Below are positions 10,692-22,394 of a stretch of DNA of 64,000 bases, piece by piece. A program made the translations under genes and the position numbers. This stretch comes from Bombyx mori. Taxonomy: Eukaryota; Arthropoda; Insecta; Lepidoptera; Bombycidae. The stretch covers positions 3,100,001-3,164,000 of the forward strand of contig NC_085109.1 of NCBI RefSeq assembly GCF_030269925.1, given 5' to 3'. The number at the start of each line of letters is the position of its first letter. The first letter of the stretch is position 1. The notes below the pieces were generated by a model. The model had not been told where the DNA came from. It saw only the letters and a program-made list of their open reading frames with translations, and did no database searches.

Positions 10692-11660
10692 TAGAGGTGG
10701 CTAATATAACCATTAACCAATAAATTTACCGGTAAAAAAAATTAACACTTCTATTCGATAAATAAAATTACCCAAAACGGTTAAAAATACCGTTTTACAA
10801 AAACACTGCGTGTAGTGGCATAGGCAATTATTGGAAATTATATTTATACAAGTTTCAACTTTATTTCAACACGTAAGATTCATTTTCGCCTTGCAGATGT
10901 TTTCAACTTATCATGTAAAAAATATTGAATTTTATGATTTCATTGTATGCTCTATACCCCTCAAAATAAAGCACAATATTTAAGTTGGTGTATTTTACAG
11001 TTAATGATAATTTTTTTCGTTAAAAAATTGAAATGAAACGATATTTTTACCGAACGCGAAGATGACGCGATTGGTTGATTTTTTAAACGTAATATTTTGT
11101 TTGGTACTTGACATTTTGGCGGCTCAGTGCATCTTTTCTATTATTTTGGTAAAGTTGTGTTTTTGTATTTTAAGAGATTTGTACTTTGTGTTTGTGTGTT
11201 TTGACTTTGTTTTTGTGTGTTTGAGACTTTGCTTACTTTGTTGTTGTGGATTTTTAAAGTGTATATCTAATTTAAAATGCCGAAACGCAATGCAGAAATA
11301 TGGGATCATTTCGGAAAGTGCTTGGGAGCGGAAAAAATTGCAATGTGTAATTATTGTAAGAAAAATCAATTCAAAAATATTGAACCAGCGCACCGCCGTG
11401 GTGGAAAATTTGTAAAGAGTTTTTCCCACTAATCATTTCGTACTAATTAGTTAAGCTAATTAGCCCTAAGCCTGTAGCTTCTAAAGTTCACTGAATCGAA
11501 AATAAATGTAAGAAACTCTACCATTCAAGTTTAACATTAGCAAAATTAGTTTTTCAACGAAAAGATTTACCGGTATTTTCAACCAATAAAAATATCGGTA
11601 ATTTTTTTTATCAATTACCAGTTAACAGATAAATAAATTCAACCATTAACGCCATCTCTA
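10692..11660 (+). mobile_element. Non-autonomous hAT transposon in the 4E-BP promoter
   Basis: Terminal inverted repeats tagaggtggc (10692) and gccatctcta (ending 11660) are flanked by a perfect 8-bp duplication, gtgtaaac, at 10684-10691 and 11661-11668. TIR style and 8-bp duplication are typical of hAT. Further inward both ends share aaccattaacc-like and ttaccggtaaa-like blocks. The 969-bp interior keeps only a BED-finger-like fragment. It ends about 80 bp upstream of the predicted 4E-BP start site. Confidence 0.85.
11277..11432 (+). pseudogene. BED-type zinc-finger remnant of hAT transposase
   Basis: A 51-aa frame begins MPKRNAEIWDHFGKC and contains CNYCKK. The W..HF spacing followed by C-x2-C is the first half of a BED finger, the usual N-terminal domain of hAT transposases. 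The distal His pair is not canonical, and the frame stops with no DDE catalytic region. It lies inside the hAT element, so it is a transposase N-terminal relic rather than a host gene. Confidence 0.6.
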
Positions 11661-11668
11661 GTGTAAAC

Positions 11669-13462
11669 ATGTAACCACACGTAACACACATCTCCGAAGT
11701 ACATCAAAACATACATAGATTATTTCAATAGACGTGTCATTGTGTGTTACATGCACGAGCACGATACCTTATCGTGGCGATAAGACGTTATTTTTCTAAG
11801 ATAAACGAAAAAAAAAACATAGTTTAGTTAATAATCTTTCGTTTAGCTAATCTTTGTCGATGTGTAAATGTCATATATTGTTCAACAATCCAAGGTGAAA
11901 AGAGCATTCGTGCACGACGTGCCGTACCATACCACGAATTTCGCGTGTTGATGCTTTTTATTATTTATATTCAAATAAGCGTTGGGCAACAAAAATTGAT
12001 GTTTTTTTTTTCTATAATCACCATCTTGTTTTTTTTTTTGGGAATAAATTTACTGTTACCGGTACAACTAGATTCGAAGCTAGAGGCTATTATTAATTTC
12101 TACTTAATTTATGTTAATCAAAATTATGTTAGTTAACGTAATAATATCACTATCATTTGGTTTCCTATACAAATTATGTTAACGTTAACATTAACAATAA
12201 TTTAATGTATATCTAAATACACTAAATACACTAATAATAATAATCTGAATACACCTACAAAAACTTTCATATGACATTAAATTCTGAATTGGCCCAGCAA
12301 GAAAATAAAAAAAAAGTTAGGTTAGTTTTCATTAAACCACGTGTTCGAAAAACGAAAACGCATCTGTGAAAAGTTGTTGTTGCCAATCTTTGACAACAAA
12401 CACATACAACGTTGTTATCACCCACACACATATTACAAAATTGTATATGCGTAGTAGAATATATTATGGCGATTAATTTAGTATACTGAATTGTTTATGA
12501 GCATGACAACCGGCCGGGTGCAAATCAGGAAGATAAGCGCATTTGAATTTGATTAGAACATTGTAATCCACGTAAATTTTTAGCCAAGGTCAAGAGGCGT
12601 GGTTCTGTGTACCACATTCTTGTTTAACTATGGTAATGTTCACGTCCATTTACTTGTTGACTGGTGTATATCACGTTCCCAAACTCCTGATCCGTCATCG
12701 CCTGTTATTGTTCGATGTTTCGGATATAATTCTAGACCTTTCTGGAAGGAAATGTGAAATGTCGTCATAGGAATATTCGTGACTATCTGAAGACACTAAG
12801 CATGTATTTCACGCTTATAAGCTTTTCCACGAAGGCGAGCCCATAATAACCTACCACCAGCAATAATACAATCATGGGCAGATCTAATTAATTTCGAGTC
12901 ATTTACTTCGATTACACTTATCAGATGACAACCTATATTCTGAGGACTTTTCATCATTTTTACTTCAAAATAGGAGTGCTACACTAGACGTCAGATTCTT
13001 AAAAAATATACAAAAAATTTTTGTTTTGTTCAAACGCAGTGATTTAGATAACCGCGCCAATTTCGAAGACACAGATGAATAAAATTTGGGAAAATAGTTC
13101 ATGAACGGAAACTGCGACTGTTCTTCAGCGTCCAATCAATAAAGTTCGCCTCACTACTGCTAAACGCTTTCATTCGCAGTTTGCCTGATACAAGTGACTA
13201 TTTGGCGATTAGTAAATTTTATATGGCATGCCATACAAAACTATTAGTATTCATCAATAGAGTGCAACCTCTATGAATATGTTTGCGTTATTACTGGTGA
13301 TAGCGAGTATTGTAAGACACGAAATATTATGTCTGCATTGAAAGGGATATACTGTAGAGACATATGTACAGACAGTTCAACAACTGGCCCGTCGAATTTC
13401 ATATTGCCTAACTTAAATGGAAAATGTTTTTTTTCTTTCATGAAAAATGGAAAATGTTTTTT
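11669..13462. other. AT-rich unique DNA
   Basis: No repeat family, RNA or coding exon recognised. The longest frames are low-complexity. Confidence 0.4.
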
Positions 13463-13707
13463 ACTGGTGGTAAGACCTGTTGTGAGTTCGTGCGGGTAGG
13501 TACCACCGCCCTGCCTATTTCTGCCGTGAAGCAGTAATGCGTTTCGGTTCGAAGGGTGGGGTAGCCGTTGTAACTATACTGAGACCTTACAACTTATATC
13601 TCAAGGTGGGTGGCGCATTTACGTTGTAGATGTCTATGGGCTCCAGTAACCACTTAACATCAGGTGGGCTGTGAGCTCGTCCACCCATCTAAGCAATAAA
13701 AAAAATA
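13463..13707 (+). mobile_element. Bm1 SINE
   Basis: Body from actggtggtaagacctgttg to the A-tail, followed directly by a LINE tail. Confidence 0.87.
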
Positions 13708-13840
13708 TGGTAGGCAGCGGCTCGGCTCTGCCCCTGGCATTGCTGAAGTCCATGGGCGACGGTAACCACTCACCATCAGGTGGGCCGTATGCCCGTCTGC
13801 CTACAAAGGCAATAAAAAAAAAAAAAAAAAAAAAAAAAAT
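13708..13840 (+). mobile_element. CR1/L2-like LINE 3' tail
   Basis: atggtaggcagcggctcgg through catcaggtgggccgtatgcc to a run of about 24 A. It starts in the Bm1 A-tail, so it is a nested or adjacent insertion. Confidence 0.78.
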
Positions 13841-13992
13841 ATTTTTTCTTCGTAAATTGTTTCCAATGTTTTTAATCGTTATTCTGCTATTCGGGACGGA
13901 GACAAATATAACAAGTCAGAAACCACAAAAATCGAGGCTGCCGTTCTCGAGTTATAAGTGTTCGAGCAAAACCGACTTTATTTTATATTATA

Positions 13993-14296
13993 CTAGCTGA
14001 CCCGGCAGACTTCGTAGTGCCTCAATCGACAAATAAAAGACCTAAAGTTCTGTATAAAATAAACTTAAAACAAACAAAAGGAATCCGTCCGACGGGGGAC
14101 ACAAAGAAAAGACAAAACTGTTATTTTTATTTAATCCCAAGCATTTTCATAGTTATCTACCTTTTAAACCTTCTCTGGACTTCCACAAATAATTCAAGAT
14201 CAAAATTAGCCAAATCGGTCTAGCCGTTCTCGAGCTTTAGCGAGACTAACGAACAGCAATTCATTTTTATATAGGTATATATAAATAGAAAATAGA
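13993..14296 (-). mobile_element. Helitron-like non-autonomous element
   Basis: The plus strand starts ctagctgacccggcagac and carries gccaaatcggtctagccgtt. Its reverse complement ends CTAG followed by T, and the far end gives A|TC at about 14296. Architecture resembles the shorter copies at 17734 and 44819. Class is probable, not proven. Confidence 0.5.
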
Positions 14297-14298
14297 TA

Positions 14299-15129
14299 GG
14301 GCCTGTGCAACGATACAGACGCGATACGCACGCAAGTCAGACGCAGCCTGTAGACCTTTGCACACCTGCATAAATTCAAATACGCGAATCGATACAGACG
14401 CGCGTGTGTATCGATACGCGCTGGCATTTTGCGTTTTTAAGCAGAACCTCGTCAACAGTAGCAAGATGGCGTCGGTCGAGAGCATTGATTGCATGCGTTT
14501 TTTTATTAATTTAAAAAAAGGAAGAAGGAAAATTACCGACATTGCAGGCATTTTTCTTTAAAATTTTATTTTTCTCTTTTTATTTTTATTTTTTATCTTT
14601 ACTGGTGGTAGGACTTCTAGTGAGTCCGCACGGGTAGGTACCACCACCCCACCTATTTCTGCCGTGAAGTAGTAATGCGTTTCGGTTTGAAGGGTGGGTG
14701 GGGCAGCCGTTGTAACTATACTTGAGATCTTGGAACTTATATCACAGGGTGGGTGGCGCATTTACGTTGTAGGTGTCTATGGGCTCCAGTAACCACTTGG
14801 GTTAAAACCAGGTGGGCTGTGAGCTCCTCCACCCATCTAAGCAATAAAAAAAAAAACTCAAATAATCCGGCAATCGTGAATTCCACAATATTGGCCGGTT
14901 TTGAATTTCAGGTATGAGGTTTTCTGCGTCGAAAGGCTCCATTTTTTTTGCCAATTGCTACTAGCGTAGATTCCCACTTCCCTCGATGCGGGGGAAGCCC
15001 CGCCCGCAAGGGAGGCGCGCGCGCTAGCGGTCGCATCGGTGTCGTGCGTTTGAATCGATACAAACGACAACAAACTGCCCTGTAGGATAGATAACATAAA
15101 AGGTTAAAAAACGTGGTGTGCACAGGCCC
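14299..15129. mobile_element. TIR DNA transposon (Harbinger-like ends)
   Basis: Ends gggcctgtgca (14299) and tgcacaggccc (to 15129) are inverted repeats. A Bm1 inserted at 14601-14855 splits it, leaving about 575 bp. A short frame from ATG 14466 (MASVESIDCMRFF) may be a transposase relic. The GGGCCTGTGCA end suggests PIF/Harbinger, but no clean 3-bp duplication is visible. Confidence 0.6.
14601..14855 (+). mobile_element. Bm1 SINE nested in the TIR transposon
   Basis: Body from actggtggtaggacttctag to an A-tail. It is younger than the DNA transposon it splits. Confidence 0.87.
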
Positions 15130-15920
15130 TTAAGATTTAGAGAACTATAAGCTGAAACGATCAGTTCACTTAAAATAATCCGTATAATCGACCCATAGCA
15201 ATAAAGTATAACTTCATAATCTTCATAGTCGAATTAAGAATACAATTTGTATGTCGTGTTATTGTATTAGTTAAAATAGAGAGGCTACTTTTAGCATTAT
15301 TGTGCAGGGTAGATGAACGCCAGTCACATTGCCAGAAGCTCTTCAATTTAACCCTTTAGGCTCTTTGTGGACGATTCGACCTTTCTTTTATGTTCATACT
15401 TTCATCTTTATTGCGTTGTATGGTAATAACGTGTGACCCTTACGCTATCGAGTTTATTTTTGGAAAAAGAGCTGTGATTTTATTTTCACTGAGTAGCTTT
15501 TCTTTTGTTATATTCTTTTTTGTAATTAGATTGCTCAATTGTTGAAGTAATTTAATGACTAGTTTATGGTATGTACTTTCAAAAGCATACACGCCGTAGT
15601 CTATGGCATTGCTTTTGATTATTTTCACATTGATTCAATTGAGATTTCGTTCATGTCTCAATGAGTGTGGCGACATGACATTATATTAAACACAAATACG
15701 CGGATTCGAATCGAAAGCAACAAACTAAAAGTAGAATTAAAAATTCGTGTCGTTTAAATTTTTAATACATGAATAAATAAAAATTGGAATCCGCTTAAAG
15801 TTATTCGCAATTCAAATACAAGAATTACAATGCAACATCGGAATCCAATATGTATTGTTTAGAAATTATATGGAAGCGAGTTTTCGTTTGGTAGACAAGT
15901 TCGATACGAGACGATCCGAT
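15130..15920. other. AT-rich unique DNA
   Basis: Nothing recognised. The minus-strand frame 15440-15628 has no domain. Confidence 0.4.
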
Positions 15921-16058
15921 TTTTTTATTTATTGCTTAAATGGATGGACGAGCTCACAGCCCACCTGTTAAGTGATTACTGGAGCCCATAGACATCTGCA
16001 ACGTAAATGCGCCACCCACCTTGAGATATAAGTTCTAAGGTCTCAAGTATTGTTACAT
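15921..16058 (-). mobile_element. Bm1 SINE 3' fragment
   Basis: attgcttaaatggatggacg through gagatataagttctaaggtc, ending abruptly at ctcaag. Only the 3' half is present. Confidence 0.8.
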
Positions 16059-16249
16059 TATTGTAGATATTATTCGGTATTTGTCGGTAATTGTTTACGT
16101 ACTGCAAGATTTTCTTAACCCTTTAACTGACATGTAGGTCACCGGTGAATTGCCTAATTTTGCCTTCATTTGTTTTACTCTTTTAGGGCTCTTAAAAGTA
16201 GGTTAACTTTAGTAGTAGTAGAAGTAGGTTAGAAGTAGGTTAAGTGTGC

Positions 16250-16640
16250 CATTGCCGATCCCAAGCCCGGATGAGAAAAAAGGAGGGTTGGCGTCGGTAT
16301 GCCACCTACCCGGCCGTAAAGATATAACGCCGAGCAACAGGCGACGGTCAACTAACCCGAACTAGGGCTTCGGTAGCCAGAGGAACTAAATCGCCTCTGA
16401 AATTCTGCTGTGGAAGGACGCGGGAACCCACCACTAGCAATTTTCCCACGAAAACCTTTACGTATGTATTCCGTAAAGGTCATCCTCAGCACTGAGGAAC
16501 ACGACGCCGCGACGCACGGAGGAGAAGTAGGTTCATTCTTAGTATCTTCGAATCCGTCTTTCCCAAAGTCTACTAAGGGCCTTAGAATCGGAAATCGATA
16601 TAATTACTTCAGGGCGCTAAGTAGGACACCGGTGACCTAC
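16250..16640 (+). mobile_element. LINE 3' UTR fragment
   Basis: Contains cgatcccaagcccggatgag, gcgggaacccaccactagca and cctcagcactgaggaacacg. The last block recurs degraded at 17290-17340, just after a reverse-transcriptase C-terminus, which places it in a LINE 3' UTR. The small frame at 16410-16721 is incidental. Confidence 0.55.
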
Positions 16641-16999
16641 ATGGCAGTCAAAAGGTTAAAAATCTGCCTGCGCATTTCAAGTTTTATTGAATTTCTTTAC
16701 ACAGTCATAAATTTCATATAAGAATTTTTTATTTTCATTTTTACATTTTTAAAGTTATCCGGTTATGGTTGTGTCGGGTATCAGTTCATTTTGGAAAGGG
16801 GGTCTCTTGGCCACAATAGTTTGGGAATCCCTAAATTACAGCGATAAATAGGGACATTTGTATTCCAAAATGTATTACAGAGCTGTGATGATATCAACAA
16901 TGTTTTAAGCGCGCTTTGAACTTGCCCGCCACTCTATGTATGAGTAAATTGTTACTTGGTTGGACGAGATCACGGCCCCCCCGATAGCAAGTGGTCATC

Positions 17000-17345
17000 C
17001 ACCTTAAGATATTTACTCAAAAGAAGGCTGTTCGAAGTCTGATCGACGCGTTTGAGATGTGGTGCTGGAGGAAGATGCTGCGGATTCCCTGGACTCTTCA
17101 CTACTTGCCTACCTAGGATTTTTGAGTTTTTCGTTCACGTTGCAAGGGACAAGGATCACGATCTTAAAAAACTAGTAGTCCCATGCGCTGGTCCGACCAA
17201 ATTAAGACGAGATAGGTCTCGCTGAGGATTAAGGTCGCTATCCACTGCGCAGAGGACGGGAAGGAATGGAGGAATAGTCAAAACAAAAGTGCTCCGTAAA
17301 GGTCACAACCCTCATCACTGAGGAAAATACCGCAAGGAGGACCTT
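17000..17345 (+). pseudogene. Non-LTR reverse-transcriptase C-terminal fragment
   Basis: Frames read ...VRSLIDAFEMWCWRKMLRIP, then RWSDQIKTR and AEDGKEWR. This order is typical of the C-terminal region of an insect LINE polymerase. It is interrupted by stops and frameshifts and followed by the 3' UTR block. Confidence 0.6.
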
Positions 17346-17733
17346 TAGACATTAGTTCTGAGTCTCCATTTTTACAGTACGTCTGCCGTACCCTTCAAAC
17401 CGAAACGCATTTCTACATTACATCATTAATAAAACCGAATTAATTTACAAAAATTTCTGAACCAATACGTATGCATCAAACTATATGTATTTTTGCCAGC
17501 CGATTGACAGGGCATTTAGAACTAATTGGCCATCTGTTTTGAGTGCAAACATATTTCACACACTTTATTTATGCATTAAACACTCTAATAATACTTTAAT
17601 AAAACTTTGAAAACACAAATAAATAATATTACGCAACGAAAACATATATTTCGTAGACAAAACACTGTTACATTGTTTACAAATAAAAGACAGATATATT
17701 ATCCATTCGTATTGTTTGATTACGTTGTTTATA

Positions 17734-17942
17734 TCTATACTAATATTATAAAAAGGAAAGATTTGTTTGTTTGTTTGTTTCGAATAAGCTCCGAAACTAC
17801 TGGACCGATTTGAAAAAATATTTTTCCATTAGAAGCCGATATTGTCCCTGATGAACATAGGCTACTTTTTTTTTTTTTTTATTTTTTTTTTTTTTTATCT
17901 GTTATTTAATGTTGCCGAAGCGAAGCAAGGGCGGGTCGCTAG
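17734..17942 (+). mobile_element. Helitron-like short element
   Basis: Begins TC after A (tctatactaatattataaa), continues with tgtttgtttgtttgtttcg and ctggaccgatttgaaaaa, and ends gggcgggtcgctag before T. No inverted repeats or target duplication, as expected of Helitrons. Long T-runs fill the middle. Confidence 0.6.
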
Positions 17943-18136
17943 TAATCAATAAAATCCTTCATTCGACCTAAAAGTACTCGATCTAATTGCTTTTTTTTCC
18001 ATTTGTTATCCGAGAAATTATTGTTTCGCATTGATGTAATTGTGCATTTTACCAGTAAATGATAAAAGGATTATTTTACAAATGACAGAGAAGTTATTTT
18101 GTAAATTTTCCTGTTGTGTGTGTAATGTCTCTATGT

Positions 18137-18388
18137 TTTTTTTTAATATTTTTTTATTGCATAGATGTGTGAAGGAGCTCACAGCTCACCTGGCGTTAAG
18201 TGGTTACCGGAGCCCATAGACATCTACAACGTAAATGCCGCCACCCCCATTGAGATATGAGTTCTAAGGTCTCAGTATAGTAACAACGGCTGCCCCACCC
18301 TTCAAACCGAAACGCATTACTGCTTCACGGCAGAAATAGGCGGGATGGTACCTACCTGTGTGGACTCACAAGAGGTCCTACCACCAGT
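18137..18388 (-). mobile_element. Bm1 SINE
   Basis: Reverse body from the T-rich 3' end through cattactgcttcacggcag to cctaccaccagt. Confidence 0.87.
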
Positions 18389-18764
18389 TACGTTATGTTA
18401 AGATTTCTGATTGATCGAATATTCTCAGCGCTGCCATTGACAATGTCATGAAACTGTCGCGTAGAGTTTTTACCCTGTTATCCGTAGTGATCGTGTAATA
18501 TTGTAGATGGTTGTTCATTTTGGAGTTTAATGACCCCTTAAAAGTATCTATATTAAGAATAAAATAAACGAACCCTACAGCATCTAGTCGTAGCTACTCG
18601 TAGAAGCTTTGTAGGTTTGAGAGTAGATCTTTACTTTAATATCGGAGACCATAAGCGTATCTAACCAATTCAGCACCCGTTTTCAATCATTACTCTAGCG
18701 CCTTCTAGCAAGCGCGCTGTTAAAATGAAATAGCCCCCCAAAAACCGCCATTGTTGAAGACATT

Positions 18765-18906
18765 GAAGCACGTCATTTTGGAACCTCCCGATCCACTATC
18801 GGTGCTCTTGCGACAAAGGGTTCGAAGAGCAGATTAAGCCTCAAACACAGCTTCTCGCCAGATCTTTTCAGTGAGTCGCGTTACCAGCACAGGTAGGAAA
18901 AAAACA
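18765..18906 (+). mobile_element. Degraded Jockey 3' end
   Basis: Carries cgatccactatcggtgct, ttctcgccagatcttttcag and aggtaggaaaaaaa, all from the Jockey-1 C-terminus and 3' UTR, with large deletions. Confidence 0.6.
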
Positions 18907-18928
18907 TTAAAGGCAGGCCTCTCGACTT

Positions 18929-19460
18929 CTGTAGGTGGCGGCCTCCCCCCGGTGAAGGTCAAGGGGCGACCTGAGGGGGTGAGGCCGCGCGGCGCGCTAC
19001 CAGCACTCTAGCGCGCTGCCGTGGAGTGAATAGAGCGACCGGTCGACGGTGTATCGCGTCCCGACCCGGCAGGCTGGTTCTGGTCCAGCGGGGTATTCCG
19101 GGACACCAGCGGCACCGTCTGGGCGGCCCGACGGGCTGCCGTACCGAGACGGCCGACGTTTCAGAGCCTTCGATTCGCCTCGAAGGCTCCGTCGGCTGGG
19201 CGTCCTTGGGGTGAGCCGCGCCGTCTGGTTGTAGTGTTGACCGCGGTAGCCCCCCTACCTCATCCGGGTTCTGACCTCGGAGGGATCGGACGTCGGGTGT
19301 AAGAGTGCAGAGGAGTCGTTTAGTGGGTGGGCTCTAAAATCCTTGGGCCCGCGGTCTGCTCACAACACCATGCAGATCGTTGAGTCTCACATACCCCGCG
19401 CGCCCCTTTTGCGCGGGGACCTCGTAGGAGGTTCGGCCCTCTACCCGAAAAAAAAAAAAA
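18929..19460 (+). mobile_element. R1-clade LINE 3' end, young insertion
   Basis: GC-rich 3' UTR ending gtaggaggttcggccctcta plus an A-tail. It is flanked by a perfect 13-bp duplication, ggcctctcgactt, at 18916-18928 and 19461-19473. The next 640 bp is another copy of the same family. Confidence 0.75.
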
Positions 19461-19473
19461 GGCCTCTCGACTT

Positions 19474-20115
19474 TTGCTAGTCAAAAGGAGGCGGCGGAAC
19501 GAGAGAGGGAGAGATCTTCCCTTTCCACACCGATCCGTCGCCGTGGAGCCGGGAGCCGGAGGAGACAGTACGAGCGTACGCCCCGGCCCCTGTAGGTGAC
19601 GGCTTCCCGCCGGTGAAGGTCATGAGGTGACCTATGGGGGTCGAACCCGCACGGTGCGCTACCAGCACTCTAGCGCGCTCCCAAGAAGGAATATCTTCGA
19701 GATTAAAGACCAACCGATTGGCGGTGTATCGCGTCCCGACTGGGCAGGCTGGTTCTGGTCCAGAGGGGGATTCCAGGACGCCAGCGGCACCGTCTGGGTG
19801 GCCTGACGGGCTGGCGTACCGAGACGGCCGACGTTTCAGAACCTTCGATCCGCCTCGAAGACTACGTCGGCCGGGCGTCCTTGAGGTGAGCTGCGCCATC
19901 TGGTTGTAGTGTTGACCGCGATAACCCTCTTATCTCATTCGGGTTCTGACCTCGGAGGGAATCGGATGCTTGGGCGAAGAGTGCAGGGGAGTCGTTTAGT
20001 GGGTAGGGTCCTGAAAACATCCTTGGTCTCGCGGTCTCACAGTCGCGGACCAGTCCCACATACCCCGCGCGCCCCCTAGGCGCGGGGACCTCGTAGGAGG
20101 TTCGGCCACAGACCC
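19474..20115 (+). mobile_element. R1-clade LINE 3' end with C-terminal coding
   Basis: 19488-19592 encodes ...AAERERERSSLSTPIRRR, then a basic tail ending TPRPL and a stop. This matches the extreme C-terminus of R1-clade polymerases. The 3' UTR follows and closely matches 18929-19460 and 37110-37670. The opposite-strand 140-aa frame at 19477-19899 is a GC-rich shadow. Confidence 0.65.
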
Positions 20116-20485
20116 AGGCCAGTAATAGGCTTGCTACTAATATAAGCAGAAAACCTGAAGTTATTAAATCTTAGCAAAAATATTTTACTAAGTTCTTATA
20201 ATTTGAACTCACGTTCTTAAAGGAGTTAGCTGATGAACACCTCTATTATGATTTTGATTTAGAATATTTATCTCGCTGTTAGCATATCGCTAATTTGGTG
20301 GACGTAATTCAGTGTTATTGATATTTAAACTAGATTCGGCCCAGACGAGACTATAAGCCGAACGTCAAGGCTAACACGATTGTAACTCGAAATTCGGGAT
20401 TAACAGCGAAAACTAGTTACATATCTGCGCACAACACTTCAGTAGTGTCATTAACAATAATAATGTTTGTCGAAAATATGTTGTT

Positions 20486-20795
20486 GTATTTTTGTTTATT
20501 GCTTAGATGGGTGGACGAGCTCACGCCCACCTGGTTAAGTGGTTAGCAAAGCCCATAGACAAAAACAACGTAAATGCCGCCACCCACTTTGAGATATGTA
20601 TATATATATATATATATATATATTTTTTTTATTGCCCTTGTAGGCAGACGAGCATACGGCCCACCTGATGGTGAGTGGTTACCGTTGCCCATGGACTTCA
20701 GCAATGCCAGGGGCAGAGCCAAGCCGCTGCCTAAAATATATGAGTTCAAAGGTCTTAATTTTTAAAGTACAACGACTGCCCCAGCCTTCAATATT
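20486..20795 (-). mobile_element. Bm1 SINE split by a LINE tail
   Basis: 20486-20597 is the 3' half of Bm1 in reverse and ends at tttgagatatg. The 5' part resumes at about 20738 (tatatgagttcaaaggtc), diverges and stops early. Confidence 0.75.
20597..20736 (-). mobile_element. CR1/L2-like LINE tail nested in Bm1, with (TA)n
   Basis: A TA microsatellite at 20597-20620 and a T-run lead into the reverse-complement LINE tail (gcccttgtaggcagacgagc ... gagccaagccgctgccta). It interrupts the Bm1 at gagatatg. Confidence 0.75.
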
Positions 20796-20962
20796 TTATA
20801 GTAAATATTATTTATTTACAATAGTATTTATTTAGTTCGTCATTTTTTGAAATCAAAATCTCAATATTTAAATGTGTATTTATCTGAGAAGCGTGAGACG
20901 TAGGCGACTTGTACCTAATAGATTTTTTTGTATATTTAGCCTATACGGGTGAATAAACTCAG

Positions 20963-21232
20963 ATATATATCGACGCCTGAAAGGCAAACGTGACTAAGCG
21001 ACAATAACTGCTTTGTACATAAATGATAGGCAATAACCACATTCGGTGCGTAAAAAAAATATATATTTCTAGGTTTGTTAAAATCATTTCAATCCTACAG
21101 CAAAATTCTTTAAAATAGAATTTTTTTCAGGTATATCTCATGTATATTTTAAATTAATTTCAACTTTAATCTACTGTAAAGTTGACTCATTGTCGCTTAG
21201 TCACGTTTGCCTTTCAAGCGTCGATATGTATA
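20963..21232. mobile_element. MITE-B, complete
   Basis: About 270 bp with 38-bp terminal inverted repeats. The left end has ggcaaacgtgactaagcgac (20983-21002); its complement gtcgcttagtcacgtttgcc lies at 21192-21211. The outer ends are TATA-rich. No coding capacity. Confidence 0.75.
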
Positions 21233-21523
21233 TGTGTTTAAGAACATGAACACACCGGTTCTTGGGTTATAAAGCTAACCTCTGTCACGAAATAGTCGTG
21301 CATAGGTACTGGTTTGAATTGTGGGATAGTGATTGTAGAATACAATTGAGTCACTTCATATCGCTCATACCTCAAGATGAGTGATGACATAAGCTTTTGT
21401 CGTGTTTAAAGGCTAAGCTAATGAGTTCATTAACTTACCGTCGCAATAACAATAAAAACTAACAAAGAAAATTGTTAAACGTCAAATAATTAATTCGTAT
21501 GTGTTAATATCAAATGAACACAT

Positions 21524-21838
21524 TGACTTCCACGGTGAAGGAATAACATCGTGTAATAAAAATGAAACCCGCAAAATTATAATTTGCGTAATTACTGGTG
21601 GTAGGACCTCTTGTGAGTCCGCGCGGGTAGGTACCACCACCCTGCCTATTTCTGCCGTGAAGCAGTAATGCGTTTCGGTTTGAAGGGTGGGGTAGCCGTT
21701 GTAACTATACTTGAGACCTTAGAACTTATATCTCAAGGTGGGTGGCGCATTTACGTTGTAGATGTCTATGGGCTCCAGTAACCACTTAACACCAGGTAGG
21801 CTGTGAGCTCGTCCATTCATCTAAGCAATAAAAAAAAA
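21524..21838 (+). mobile_element. Bm1 SINE without tRNA head
   Basis: Starts in the linker (ttgacttccacggtgaagg) and keeps the whole body and A-tail. Confidence 0.88.
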
Positions 21839-21839
21839 C

Positions 21840-22394
21840 AATAAATCGACAGAATTTTTATCTAAGCAATGTTTGTAAGGCACTGTTAGAATAGATATCT
21901 GAGCAAAAGAATAATTCTGTATCGAAAATAGTAAAGGGAAACAAATTTGGGCACTCTTCCCAGTAGTACATTCGGCGACTTTTTTGTTTTTAAATTGCGC
22001 TTCTAATTTTGTTCTTCGTGTTTCAACATTACGTCGTCATCAGAACGAATTCAGCAAAGAAAGCTCACTAATTGACTATGTTTATTTATCAAATTATTTT
22101 CAACAATTATAATTTTATAATCATATTTAAATTACTTTATCTTGTAATACTATACCAGTAACAATTATGGAAAAAGTAATATTAAATGTATTTACACAAT
22201 TCTTTCGAAGCTAAATTGAACACATTTTGTTAAACACACATACATAAATATACATAAACATATGCGTCAATATAATTTAGCTCACGCTTATAGCATAAAA
22301 TATTAAAAAATAAAATCTTTATTACATCATAAAATATTTATTTTATTCTTTATTATTACACATAAAAAATACATCATTAGCGTACTAGTATAGA
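21840..22394. other. AT-rich unique DNA
   Basis: No coding or repeat signature recognised. Confidence 0.4.

Noticed and set aside
11062..11415. 117-aa hydrophobic frame inside the hAT element
   Set aside because: T-rich low-complexity sequence; the meaningful frame here is the BED-finger remnant at 11277.
19477..19899. 140-aa minus-strand frame
   Set aside because: It is a shadow of a GC-rich R1 3' end whose plus strand encodes the polymerase C-terminus.
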